Below are positions 5,833 to 13,496 of a DNA stretch of 14,797 nucleotides, piece by piece. The position numbers and the translations under genes are program-made. The stretch comes from Actinomycetota bacterium (lineage in GTDB: Bacteria; Actinomycetota; Actinomycetes; Nanopelagicales; Nanopelagicaceae), in contig WLMD01000027.1 in assembly GCA_009700405.1 (NCBI GenBank), forward strand, positions 1-14,797. Reading direction: 5' to 3'. The notes beneath the pieces are model-generated. The model was not told the DNA's origin and did no database searches. It saw only the letters and a program-made list of their open reading frames with translations. Position 1 is the stretch's first letter. Each line of letters begins with the position of its first letter.

Positions 5833-7551
5833 ATGGATGATTCGGCGCTTCTTAAAAAGATTCGAAACAGTGTTATTGGCGACGACCAAGTCATGCATGG
5901 TCCGTATGGACAACGCCGAGTCACATACGCCGATTACACGGCGAGTGGTCGCTCGCTATCTTTTATTGAGGATTTCATTCGCGATGAAGTAATGCCGAGA
6001 TATGCCAATACACATACTGAATCCAGTGGAACAGGCCTGCAAACCACGCGATTGCGCGAAGATGCACGCACTATTATTCGTGCAGCCGTGGGAGCAACCG
6101 GTGATGATGCGTTGATCTTTGCTGGATCAGGAACAACTGGCGCGGTTGATAAATTAATCGGCATACTCAATATTCGAATTCCATTTGATTTGGATAAGAA
6201 ATGGCATCTTTCTGACCATATTCCCGTTGAGGGCCGCCCTGTTGTATTTATTGGCCCCTTCGAGCATCACAGCAACGAGCTTCCATGGCGCGAATCAATT
6301 GCCGATGTTGTCACTATCCACGAGGATATTGATGGACATATCGATGTGAAGCACCTGGAACAAGAATTGGTGAAGTATCAATCTCGTACCTTGAAGATCG
6401 GGTCATTTTCTGCGGCAAGTAACGTGACGGGAATTATCACTGACACAAACGCAGTTTCCCGGCTCCTCCATGAGCATGGTGCTCTTGCTTTTTGGGACTA
6501 CGCAGCGGCGGCTCCTTATGTAGAGATTAATATGCATCCCGTAGACCCATTAGCGCGCAAAGACGCCATTTTCTTGAGTCCTCATAAATTTATTGGTGGG
6601 CCAGGAACGCCGGGAATCCTTGTTATTAATAGAGAAATCGTCGAAAATTCTGTTCCTGCTGTTCCTGGTGGAGGCACGGTTGCTTATGTAAATACAAATG
6701 ACCACCGCTACCTCTCCGATATTGAACACCGCGAAGAAGGCGGTACGCCTGCGATTATTGAATCGATTAGAGCCGGGCTTGTATTCCAATTGAAAGACGC
6801 GGTCGGAATTTCAACAATTCACCAACATGAAGCGAAGTATTTAAATAAAGCAATAACAGCATTTAGTAAGGATTCTCGGGTTGAATTGCTAGGAAACCTG
6901 CAAGCTGAACGCCTCTCTATTCTCTCATTCATTTTACGTGGACCCTCGGGCAAATATCTTCACCACAATTTTGTAGTGGCTTTGCTCAATGATCTTTTCG
7001 GAATTCAATCACGTGGTGGTTGTTCTTGCGCGGGTCCTTACGGACATCGTTTGTTAGGTATTGGAGAAGAGAAGAGTCACGAGTTCGAGAGCCAAATTCT
7101 TAGTGGATGTGAGGGAATTAAGCCTGGTTGGGTGCGAGTTAACTTAAACTATTTCGTTTCCGATGCAGTTGTAGATCACGTTATTGATTCCGTTTTATTT
7201 ATTGCCGAGCATGGTCATCTATTTCTTGTTGACTATCATTTCAATACAGATACAGGGTTATGGCGCCATCGAAAAGGACCAGTAGAACCTCCAATGCGAT
7301 TGAGTTCGATTTCCTATAACAATGATGGTGATATGACTTATCCAATTAAGCATGATCGCACTCCTGAGAGTTCTTTGAAGGAATATATAAAAGAGGCACA
7401 TGAATTAGCAGCTACAAGAGTGGCAAACTCTATAACCCATGAAAACATCACCCTCTCGCAACTTATGGGTGATGAATTTGAATCATTACGCTGGTTTGAA
7501 CTGCCTGTTGAGTGCATTAACACTCCGCAAATTACTCCACCAATTGCCTAA
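5833..7551 (+). CDS. Class-V aminotransferase-fold PLP enzyme, cysteine desulfurase-like
   Basis: A 572-residue PLP-dependent enzyme of fold type I, class V. Cofactor features are AGSGTTGAVDKL (97-108), EHHSN (144-148, stacking histidine), WDYAAAA (221-227, D222) and SPHKFIGGPGTPG (249-261) with the PLP lysine K252. The loop RGGCSCAGP (394-402) aligns with the active-site loop of SufS/CsdA-type desulfurases, placing C399 at the catalytic cysteine and adding a second cysteine, C397. The usual SufS length is about 400-430 residues. Here a C-terminal extension of about 110 residues follows residue 460, with no motif I know. It may release sulfur from cysteine or act on another amino acid; no SUF or tRNA-thiolation gene adjoins. 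The ATG at 5833 is chosen because the product starts well there and a TAGCAT -10 lies 6 bases upstream. Confidence 0.87.
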   Translation: MDDSALLKKIRNSVIGDDQVMHGPYGQRRVTYADYTASGRSLSFIEDFIRDEVMPRYANTHTESSGTGLQTTRLREDARTIIRAAVGATGDDALIFAGSGTTGAVDKLIGILNIRIPFDLDKKWHLSDHIPVEGRPVVFIGPFEHHSNELPWRESIADVVTIHEDIDGHIDVKHLEQELVKYQSRTLKIGSFSAASNVTGIITDTNAVSRLLHEHGALAFWDYAAAAPYVEINMHPVDPLARKDAIFLSPHKFIGGPGTPGILVINREIVENSVPAVPGGGTVAYVNTNDHRYLSDIEHREEGGTPAIIESIRAGLVFQLKDAVGISTIHQHEAKYLNKAITAFSKDSRVELLGNLQAERLSILSFILRGPSGKYLHHNFVVALLNDLFGIQSRGGCSCAGPYGHRLLGIGEEKSHEFESQILSGCEGIKPGWVRVNLNYFVSDAVVDHVIDSVLFIAEHGHLFLVDYHFNTDTGLWRHRKGPVEPPMRLSSISYNNDGDMTYPIKHDRTPESSLKEYIKEAHELAATRVANSITHENITLSQLMGDEFESLRWFELPVECINTPQITPPIA

Positions 7552-7610
7552 TACAACGATTGTGCAACAAGTTCTCATTTAGCAGTTGTAGGCATGTTTT
7601 GTGAGGCTCT

Positions 7611-7628
7611 AACTGATACGGTCGCGAC
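7611..7628 (+). promoter_or_regulatory. Possible leaderless promoter of the DUF1684 gene
   Basis: TACGGT (7617-7622) fits the TANNNT pattern and ends 6 bases before the ATG at 7629. No Shine-Dalgarno is visible between the two. The preceding gap (7552-7610) holds only a weak TACAAC/GTTGTA inverted repeat and no terminator-like T-run. A -35 element is not evident. Confidence 0.35.
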
Positions 7629-8324
7629 ATGTCTTACGAAACCAGTTGGAATCAATGGCGCCAAGATCGCCTCAAAGCGGTAGTTGACCCTCTTGGAAAT
7701 CTTGCGTTAATTGAAACTCGCTGGTTTGGGCAGGGCGAATCAAGCACTTTAGAAGAAGCGACTAAAGGGAAACCCCAGACTGTTCTTGCGACAGAACTTG
7801 AGCGTAAAGATTTTGATGGCACTGTTGTTGCGCAAGGTCTGCGTTTATGGGATTCAAATTCTGAAAGCATCCAAGCATTTCAAACTATTGATACTTATCC
7901 CTTTGACGCTGCTTGGGTAATTGAAGCAATTTTTACGCCGCATCCGGCAGATCGTGCGGTTGCATTTGAATATATTCGCGATAACGGTGGTACGCGTGAC
8001 CTTGTTGTTCCAGGTGATATTTCAGCGAAAATAGATGGAGTTGACTACACACTCAACGCATTTGATGACGATGGTGTCTTGTTACTAGTTTTCGGAGATA
8101 AGACAAATGGTTCGGAGACTTATCCTGCAGGGCGCTTTCTTTTTGTTGATAAAGAAGAAGGATCAAATAAAATCATTCTCAATTTCAATCAGGCCTTTGT
8201 GCCACCTTGTGGTTTTTCGATTCATTACAACTGTCCGATGCCACCACCACAAAATCGTCTACACCTGCCCGTAAGAGCTGGAGAGAAAATTCCCGTTTTC
8301 AAAGATGGGTATGAAGTTCACTAA
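7629..8324 (+). CDS. DUF1684 family protein
   Basis: A 231-residue protein with the full set of DUF1684 signatures. These are W7 with the following arginines R11 and R14, YPAGRFL (165-171), LNFNQAFVPPCGF (184-196) with C194, NCPMPPPQNRL (201-211) with C202, and AGEK (217-220). The length is normal for the family. There is no signal peptide or membrane segment, so it is cytoplasmic. The biochemical function of the family is not established; the conserved cysteines and aromatic/proline motifs hint at an enzyme or ligand-binding fold, but this is inference. It lies 42 bases upstream of the peptide-importer binding protein in the same direction, with no terminator between, so it may be the first gene of that operon. 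Confidence 0.88.
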   Translation: MSYETSWNQWRQDRLKAVVDPLGNLALIETRWFGQGESSTLEEATKGKPQTVLATELERKDFDGTVVAQGLRLWDSNSESIQAFQTIDTYPFDAAWVIEAIFTPHPADRAVAFEYIRDNGGTRDLVVPGDISAKIDGVDYTLNAFDDDGVLLLVFGDKTNGSETYPAGRFLFVDKEEGSNKIILNFNQAFVPPCGFSIHYNCPMPPPQNRLHLPVRAGEKIPVFKDGYEVH

Positions 8325-8354
8325 AACAGTTCAACCAAGAAGGCAAACTACAAC

Positions 8355-8360
8355 AGGAGG
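8355..8360 (+). promoter_or_regulatory. Strong ribosome binding site of the binding-protein gene
   Basis: AGGAGG is followed by 6 bases and the ATG at 8367. It is close to the full anti-Shine-Dalgarno complement, which contrasts with the SD-less starts of several neighbours and fits high expression of the binding protein. Confidence 0.8.
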
Positions 8361-8366
8361 AAAGAT

Positions 8367-9857
8367 ATGAAGCCAGGAAAGAAGTTCGGAGTAGTAGGCG
8401 TTGCCTTCGCGGTAGCTCTGACTCTATTCGCCACAAGTGCGCCCGCAAATGCAGCATCAGCTGACGCAACTATCGACATCGGTTCACTCTATGAGCCACA
8501 GAACCTCGATAACACAGGCGGAGGCGGACAAGGCGTCGTCGAAGCACTCAATGGAAACTCTTATGAAGGCTTATATCGTCTTACTGACGCTGGAGTAGTT
8601 GAGAACTTACTTGCAACTGCAAGTAAGGTCAGTAAAGATGGTTTGACTTACACCTTTACATTACGTAGCGGTGTGAAATTCCACTCCGGCAAGACCATGA
8701 CTTCAGCTGACGTAAAGTTCAGCTTAGAAAAGGTTTCTGCTACTGATTCTAAGTCAGCTCGCAAGAGCAGCTTCAAGGTTGTTAAGTCAATCGCAACACC
8801 TGATGCAAAGACAGTAGTTGTCACTCTTTCCAGCCGTTCAATTTCCTTCATTTATAACCTGACATATATCTGGATTATGAACTCGGCAGCTAAAGATTTC
8901 GCTACCGAAGAAGACGGAACTGGCCCTTACAAGCTCTCTGCTTGGAAGCGCGGATCCACACTTTCTCTAGTCCGCAACGATGCATACTGGGGCACAGCGC
9001 CAAAGAATAAGACCGTTGTTTATCACTACTTTACTAACGCTACTGCTCTAAATAATGCTCTACTTACCGGTGCAGTCGACGTCATAACAAGTGCGCAAAG
9101 CCCAGATGCTTTGGCTCAATTCAAGAGTAGTTCTTACAAAATCAGCAATGGTCAGTCAACAACTAAGTTGATTCTTGTATTCAATGACCGTGTTGCTCCA
9201 TTTAATAACGTGAAGGTCCGTAAAGCAATCACTTCGGCCATTGATAACAAGAAGCTTCTTGCATCAATCTGGGGAGATTACGGCACACTGATCGGTTCAA
9301 TGGTTCCTCCAACAGATCCTTGGTATGAGGACTTGACTGGTGTGAATCCTTACAATGTCACATTGGCAAAGAAGCTTCTTGCTGCTGCTGGTTATGCAAA
9401 GGGATTCACCTTCCGCCTAGATACACCTCAATATGATCCACACCCAGCCGCTGCAGCATTCATTAAATCTGAACTTGCAAAGGTTGGCATCACTGTAAAC
9501 ATCAACTCAGTAACAGATGACCAGTGGTACAACAATGTATACAAGAAGCATGATTTCGCTGCAACCATGCAGGAGCATGTTAATGACCGCGATGTTGTTT
9601 GGTACGGCAATCCAGATTTCTACTGGGGCTATAACAACACAACAGTTACAAGCCTAATTAATCAGGCTGAACAAGCAGCTAATGCACGTATTCAGGCATC
9701 ACTGCTAAAGCGTGCAAACAGAATCATCGCAACCGAGGCAGCTAGTGATTGGATTTACTTATATCCACAGATTGTTGTTGCATCATCAACACTTTCGGGA
9801 TATCCAATTAATGGTCTGAACTCACAGTTCTACGCGTATAACATCGTAAAAAACTAG
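8367..9857 (+). CDS. ABC transporter substrate-binding protein, peptide/SBP family 5
   Basis: A 496-residue extracellular solute-binding protein of the DppA/OppA type, which captures a peptide-like ligand for the importer encoded downstream. It has a Sec signal peptide: basic start MKPGKK, hydrophobic 7-22, and a likely signal peptidase I site after APANA (residue 29). Family motifs include GLTYTFTLRSGVKFHSG (about 92-108), DVKFSLEK and VRKAITSAIDNKKLL in the second lobe. It has no cysteine at all, hence no lipobox, unlike most binding proteins of Gram-positive bacteria. Lysine codons are mostly AAG (by hand about 28 AAG to 7 AAA), unlike the AAA-leaning genes to the left, which suggests high expression. 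Ligand specificity (di- or oligopeptide, or another solute such as a sugar or nickel) cannot be read. A strong hairpin follows the stop. Confidence 0.93.
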   Translation: MKPGKKFGVVGVAFAVALTLFATSAPANAASADATIDIGSLYEPQNLDNTGGGGQGVVEALNGNSYEGLYRLTDAGVVENLLATASKVSKDGLTYTFTLRSGVKFHSGKTMTSADVKFSLEKVSATDSKSARKSSFKVVKSIATPDAKTVVVTLSSRSISFIYNLTYIWIMNSAAKDFATEEDGTGPYKLSAWKRGSTLSLVRNDAYWGTAPKNKTVVYHYFTNATALNNALLTGAVDVITSAQSPDALAQFKSSSYKISNGQSTTKLILVFNDRVAPFNNVKVRKAITSAIDNKKLLASIWGDYGTLIGSMVPPTDPWYEDLTGVNPYNVTLAKKLLAAAGYAKGFTFRLDTPQYDPHPAAAAFIKSELAKVGITVNINSVTDDQWYNNVYKKHDFAATMQEHVNDRDVVWYGNPDFYWGYNNTTVTSLINQAEQAANARIQASLLKRANRIIATEAASDWIYLYPQIVVASSTLSGYPINGLNSQFYAYNIVKN

Positions 9858-9886
9858 TCCAAAATAACTAGTATCTACTAATACGC

Positions 9887-9930
9887 AGAATCCGGCTCAG
9901 ATGCCTCAATGGGCTTCTGGGCCGGATTCT
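9887..9930 (+). terminator. Long intercistronic hairpin after the binding-protein gene
   Basis: The left arm 9887-9901 (AGAATCCGGCTCAGA) pairs with the right arm 9916-9930 (TCTGGGCCGGATTCT): 15 base pairs with one G-T wobble. The 14-base loop can add a GCC/GGC pair (9903-9905 with 9912-9914). There is no T-run after it (CGTTACTCTG), so it is not a classical intrinsic terminator. A partial terminator or a 3' stabiliser of the binding-protein mRNA is more likely, with the permease start 32 bases further on. Confidence 0.8.
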
Positions 9931-9961
9931 CGTTACTCTGATGTAATGAAGAGGAGAAGAA

Positions 9962-10927
9962 ATGGCTAAGTACCTAGTTCGCCGTTTCGCCTTCTTATTA
10001 CTTTCTCTCGTACTTGCCAGCATCGCACTTTTTGTTTTACTTCGCATCATCCCCGGCGACCCGGCTAATGCTTTGCTTTCGGTCGGTGCAACTCCAGAAC
10101 AAATAGCCGCGGCACAACATGAAGTAGGTTCGGATCTCCCTTTGATTGTTCAGTTTCTTAATTGGGTCCGTGATCTTTCTACTTTTCAATTTGGTGAGTC
10201 AATTATTAGCAGCTACCCGGTTGGCCCAGAGATAACATCTCGGCTTTCGTTAACTGTTCCACTTACCCTTATTGCTTTTGTGGTCGCCGTTGCGATTGCT
10301 CTGCCACTTGGTTTTATTGCCGCATTTAAAGCGAAAACTTGGTATGGAACCTTACTCAATGGCTTTTCACAACTGGGAATTGCAATTCCGGTTTTTTGGG
10401 TCGGAGTCATTTTTATCTACATTTTTGCGCTCAAATTCATGATTTTGCCTTCTGGAGGCGTGCCACCTGAAGGTTGGGCCAATATTCCAGGAACACTGAA
10501 ATATCTACTGCTACCGATTGCGACGATTGCCCTCGTTATGTCTTCATCCCTAACTCGTTATGTACGTTCGGCAACACTTGATGTTCTTGGTAGCGATTAC
10601 CTTCGAACCGCCCGCTCTATGGGGTCGACTTTCACGCAGGCAATGACTCGTCATGGCTTACGTAATGCCGCTGCGCCAGTTATTTCAATCATAGGAATCG
10701 AACTTGCCACCACCTTCGTTGGCGCGGTTGTAGTAGAGAGCGTATTCGCACTGCCTGGCCTGGGAAGTCTCTTGGTTCGATCCATTGCTCAACATGATTA
10801 CCCAGTTATCCAAGGAGTACTTTTTGTAAGCACTTTTGCGGTGTTAATGATCGGTTTTCTCGCTGACTTAATCCAGCGCATTGTAGATCCGCGACTAATT
10901 AGTAGTTCCGCTGGTGATCTGCGATGA
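9962..10927 (+). CDS. ABC transporter permease, DppB/OppB type
   Basis: A 321-residue integral membrane permease of the peptide-type ABC importer. The first helix spans about 9-28 and is followed by the family signature RIIPGDPA (28-35). An external loop with TPEQIAAAQHEVG precedes the core of about five more helices (from about 97 to 305). The cytoplasmic EAA loop that docks the ATPases is DYLRTARSMGS...RHGLRNA (212-236). ESVFALPGLG (259-268) is also typical. Length is normal for DppB. Its ATG has a purine-rich SD (GAGGAG, 9951-9956) 5 bases upstream. The 3' end overlaps the next permease by 4 bases (ATGA). It forms the heterodimeric channel with the DppC-type protein. Confidence 0.93.
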   Translation: MAKYLVRRFAFLLLSLVLASIALFVLLRIIPGDPANALLSVGATPEQIAAAQHEVGSDLPLIVQFLNWVRDLSTFQFGESIISSYPVGPEITSRLSLTVPLTLIAFVVAVAIALPLGFIAAFKAKTWYGTLLNGFSQLGIAIPVFWVGVIFIYIFALKFMILPSGGVPPEGWANIPGTLKYLLLPIATIALVMSSSLTRYVRSATLDVLGSDYLRTARSMGSTFTQAMTRHGLRNAAAPVISIIGIELATTFVGAVVVESVFALPGLGSLLVRSIAQHDYPVIQGVLFVSTFAVLMIGFLADLIQRIVDPRLISSSAGDLR

Positions 10928-11751
10928 ATCAAGTGAAATCTCGCCGCTCTTGGTCGCTTATTGTCGGCTTAGTTATTATTTCAACAATCACACTCGTAAC
11001 ACTTATTTCTCTTGTTTGGTTGCCTTATCCAATTGATAACACTGATGGTGGGCGACTATCGCCACCAAGTTGGTCTCATTTACTCGGAACAGACAAACTA
11101 GGTCGCGATTTAGTGGCTCGTTTAATGGTCGGTGCCCGCATTGCCCTATCTGTTGGTTTTTCTGCGGTATTGATTGCTGGGATTGTTGGACTGACACTTG
11201 GGATGGCTGCAGGTTTTGCTCAGCGTTGGCTCGATGAATCATTGTCCGCACTGCTAGATATTTTGATTGCTTTCCCAACACTCTTGCTTGCAATGCTCAT
11301 TGTCGCTGCACGTGGATCATCTTTAACTTCCGCAATATTTGCTATTGGTCTTGGAATGTCAGCAATTATCGCAAGGCTCACTCGTCTCCTTGTAAAACGA
11401 GTTTTGGCAAAAGACTTTATTACTGCATCTCGCGCCTCTGGCACTTCATGGCCAAGAATAATTGTTCTGCACGTATTGCCTAATATTTGGCCGACCCTCA
11501 TCGTGAGTTTCGCTTTACAATTTGGATTAGCAGGATTGGCCGAAGCGAGTTTGTCCTATCTTGGACTCGGGGCACCGCCACCGAATGCATCGTGGGGAAG
11601 TTTGTTACAAGAAGCCCAGGCAACGGTAATGACTTCGCCAATTGCTGCAATTGCTCCTGGACTATTCCTTGTTGCATTGGTAATTGGCGTCAATCTCATT
11701 GCCGATGGTTTGCGTGAAATTGCAGACCCAACACTTAGGCGTTCGCGATGA
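10924..11751 (+). CDS. ABC transporter permease, DppC/OppC type
   Basis: A 275-residue partner permease. It shows one N-terminal helix (about 11-32), the DppC hallmark LGTDKLGRD (54-62), and five further helices. The EAA loop begins DFITASRASGTSW and ends HVLPNIWP (164-190). A signature SYLGLGAPPPNASWG is at 211-225. Length is slightly below the usual 280-300 because the N-terminal cytoplasmic part is short. It overlaps the upstream permease (ATGA at 10924) and the downstream ATPase (ATGA at 11748), so the permeases and first ATPase are translationally coupled. Confidence 0.93.
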   Translation: MNQVKSRRSWSLIVGLVIISTITLVTLISLVWLPYPIDNTDGGRLSPPSWSHLLGTDKLGRDLVARLMVGARIALSVGFSAVLIAGIVGLTLGMAAGFAQRWLDESLSALLDILIAFPTLLLAMLIVAARGSSLTSAIFAIGLGMSAIIARLTRLLVKRVLAKDFITASRASGTSWPRIIVLHVLPNIWPTLIVSFALQFGLAGLAEASLSYLGLGAPPPNASWGSLLQEAQATVMTSPIAAIAPGLFLVALVIGVNLIADGLREIADPTLRRSR

Positions 11752-12560
11752 ATGTACTAGAGATTAAGAATCTCGATGTCACTACACCTGCTGGGGTAAA
11801 AGTAGTCTCTGGGGTTTCTTTTTCAATCGCTCCTGGTGCACGACTTGGACTTATCGGTGAATCTGGCTCAGGTAAATCTTTAACAGCCTTAGCTGTAATT
11901 GGACTCCTTTCCAGCCAATTGAAAGCATCAGGGAGTGTTCTTCTCGGAGATTTAAACCCCCAGGAAATCCTTGGTGCACCTGAACGGATGCTCAACACAA
12001 TCCGTGGCAAAGTCGCAAGCATTATTTTTCAGGAACCACTTACCGCCCTTGATCCACTAATGAAGATAGGTCGGCAATTGGCAGAGCCACTGCGTCGTCA
12101 TCAAGCTATCTCCGGAGATGCACTTGAAAGTGCAATTATTGAAGCGCTAACCGAGGTCCGTATTACCAATCCAGCAAGAATTGCTCAATCATTTCCTCAC
12201 CAGATCTCAGGTGGCGAACGCCAACGTGCAGCAATCGCAATGGCCCTAGCTTGCCAGCCATCGTTGCTAATTGCCGATGAACCAACGACGGCACTTGATG
12301 TCACCGTCCAATCTGAAGTTTTAGCTTTATTGGATTCCATTGTTTCTGAGCGCAATATGGCCTTGCTTTTCATAAGCCATGATTTGGCTGTCGTTGGGCA
12401 AATTACTGACACTGTTGTTGTTTTGAAAGATGGATTCGTTGTTGAATCTGGCTCTCTTCAAGAAATAATGGCGAATCCGAAACATCCATACACACAAGAT
12501 TTAGTTAAGAATGCTCGCGTTCTAGATGACGCTCTCGACATTGCCAAGGATGGGAAGTGA
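11748..12560 (+). CDS. ABC transporter ATPase, DppD/OppD type
   Basis: A 270-residue ATPase that powers the importer from the cytoplasmic face. It has Walker A GESGSGKS (37-44), the Q-loop FQEPLTALDP (94-103, Q95), the ABC signature SGGERQR (154-160), Walker B LLIADEP (173-179) and the switch histidine H211 in SHD. NPKHPYTQDL (243-252) begins the peptide-transporter-specific C-terminal region, but the chain ends 18 residues later. Canonical DppD/OppD proteins have about 320-340 residues, so the oligopeptide C-terminal domain is cut down to a stub. All catalytic residues are present, so this looks like a streamlined functional form. The next ATPase begins 2 bases after its stop codon. Confidence 0.93.
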   Translation: MNVLEIKNLDVTTPAGVKVVSGVSFSIAPGARLGLIGESGSGKSLTALAVIGLLSSQLKASGSVLLGDLNPQEILGAPERMLNTIRGKVASIIFQEPLTALDPLMKIGRQLAEPLRRHQAISGDALESAIIEALTEVRITNPARIAQSFPHQISGGERQRAAIAMALACQPSLLIADEPTTALDVTVQSEVLALLDSIVSERNMALLFISHDLAVVGQITDTVVVLKDGFVVESGSLQEIMANPKHPYTQDLVKNARVLDDALDIAKDGK

Positions 12561-12561
12561 A

Positions 12562-13350
12562 ATGACTACCCTCTTGCAAACTAAAGACCTCAATTTCTCA
12601 TATCGCACCGCTACGCCGATTCTCAAGAATATCAATGTAGCTATCACCGAGGGCGTGAATGTTGGCTTGGTGGGGGAATCAGGTTCAGGAAAAAGCACAC
12701 TACTTCGACTTTTACTAGGGATCCTGAAGCCAACAACTGGCGAGATTCTTTTTGAAGAGGAGAAGCTTTCTCTCGATGATAAATCCCAAGCGAAAATCTT
12801 TAGAAGTCAGGTTCAGGTGGTCTTTCAAGATCCTTACTCTTCACTTGATCCACGCCAGCGTATCGATCGATTAATCGCAGAGCCTTTGATCTCGTTGGGA
12901 TTAAACGAGAAGAATGGCTCAGATAAAAAAGCTCAAAATACATGGGTCACCGAGCAAGTAGTGAGCGCCCTTGAGGCGGTAGGACTTTCCGCCGATTCGG
13001 CTAAACGCTATCCGGATGAGTTTTCTGGTGGCCAACGTCAGAGAATTGCCATTGCACGAGCAATTGTTTGTAAGCCACGAGTACTTCTAGCCGATGAACC
13101 TGTTAGCGCACTAGATGTTACGACCCGTGTTCATATTATTGAATTACTTCGAGATTTAGGGCTCATGCACAATCTGACAATCGTTACCGTGTCACACGAT
13201 TTGGCGGTGGTTGCCTCTCTATGTAAAGAGACAATCGTCTTGGAGAGAGGCGTTGTAGTTGAGCAAGGGCTGACTTCGCAAGTTTTGGGAGCGCCCTCTC
13301 ACCCATATACAAAGAAACTTATTGAGAGTCTGCCGCGTCTAAAGGCTTAG
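12562..13350 (+). CDS. ABC transporter ATPase, DppF/OppF type
   Basis: The second ATPase of the importer, 262 residues from the ATG at 12562. I chose that start because it falls one base after the DppD-type stop with a GGGAAG SD (12552-12557), and because the domain begins at once. An upstream in-frame codon at 12526 would only add 12 residues inside the preceding gene. It shows Walker A GESGSGKST (38-46), the Q-loop VFQDPYSSLDP (87-97), signature SGGQRQR (155-161), Walker B VLLADEP (174-180), H212 in SHD, and APSHPYTKKLI (244-254). The C-terminus stops just after the HPY motif, so it too lacks the longer C-terminal extension of E. coli OppF. It forms a heterodimer with the DppD-type ATPase. 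Confidence 0.92.
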   Translation: MTTLLQTKDLNFSYRTATPILKNINVAITEGVNVGLVGESGSGKSTLLRLLLGILKPTTGEILFEEEKLSLDDKSQAKIFRSQVQVVFQDPYSSLDPRQRIDRLIAEPLISLGLNEKNGSDKKAQNTWVTEQVVSALEAVGLSADSAKRYPDEFSGGQRQRIAIARAIVCKPRVLLADEPVSALDVTTRVHIIELLRDLGLMHNLTIVTVSHDLAVVASLCKETIVLERGVVVEQGLTSQVLGAPSHPYTKKLIESLPRLKA

Positions 13351-13398
13351 GAAAAGAAAAAGTTCGACCCCTCAAGTGAAAGGCGAGAGAGGTCGAAC
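13351..13398 (-). terminator. Intrinsic terminator of tRNA-Arg
   Basis: Inverted repeat GTTCGACC (13362-13369) / GGTCGAAC (13391-13398) gives 8 base pairs, with 3 more (CTC/GAG) after one mismatch. Read on the minus strand it is followed by TTTTTCTTTTC (complement of 13351-13361), a clear U-tract. The hairpin begins 2 bases past the 3' end of the tRNA. On the plus strand there is no T-run, so it is oriented for the tRNA and only incidentally serves the ATPase mRNA. Confidence 0.85.
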
Positions 13399-13400
13399 AG

Positions 13401-13473
13401 TGCGCCCGAAGGGATTCGAACCCCTAACCTTCTGATCCGTAGTCAGATGCTCTATCCGTTGAGCTACGGGCGC
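13401..13473 (-). tRNA. tRNA-Arg (anticodon ACG)
   Basis: On the minus strand the 73 bases fold as a full cloverleaf. The acceptor stem is GCGCCCG/CGGGCGC, the D-arm GCTC/GAGC, and the anticodon stem TCTGA/TCAGA with loop CTACGGA, giving anticodon ACG. The T-arm AGGGG/CCCTT has loop TTCGAAT, and the discriminator base is A. CCA is not encoded. A34 is expected to be edited to inosine to read CGU, CGC and CGA. The gene stands alone, convergent with the importer operon and followed by its own terminator. Confidence 0.96.
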
Positions 13474-13490
13474 GTTCTTTGAGAAACTGA

Positions 13491-13496
13491 ATCCTA
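13491..13496 (-). promoter_or_regulatory. Possible -10 element of tRNA-Arg
   Basis: TAGGAT on the minus strand (complement of 13491-13496) fits the TANNNT pattern and lies 17 bases before the first tRNA base, suitable for a short 5' leader. No convincing -35 hexamer is seen at 16-18 bases. The rest of the gap (13497-13621) shows only a small CAGTCA/TGACTG hairpin (13578-13596), too weak to call a terminator for the gene to its right. Confidence 0.35.

Noticed and set aside
5743..5913. Upstream extension of the coiled-coil gene
   Set aside because: The extension runs into the 5' part of the PLP enzyme gene and through the divergent promoter, and no start signal supports it.
11003..11501. Minus-strand frames opposite the DppC-type permease
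   Set aside because: They are shadows of a clearly assigned permease and have no supporting signals.
12526..12561. Earlier start for the DppF-type ATPase
   Set aside because: It would lie inside the upstream gene; the ATG at 12562 fits the domain start and the junction better.
13351..13398. Terminator of the importer operon on the plus strand
   Set aside because: The hairpin is preceded by an A-rich stretch and lacks a T-run on the plus strand; it is oriented for the tRNA.
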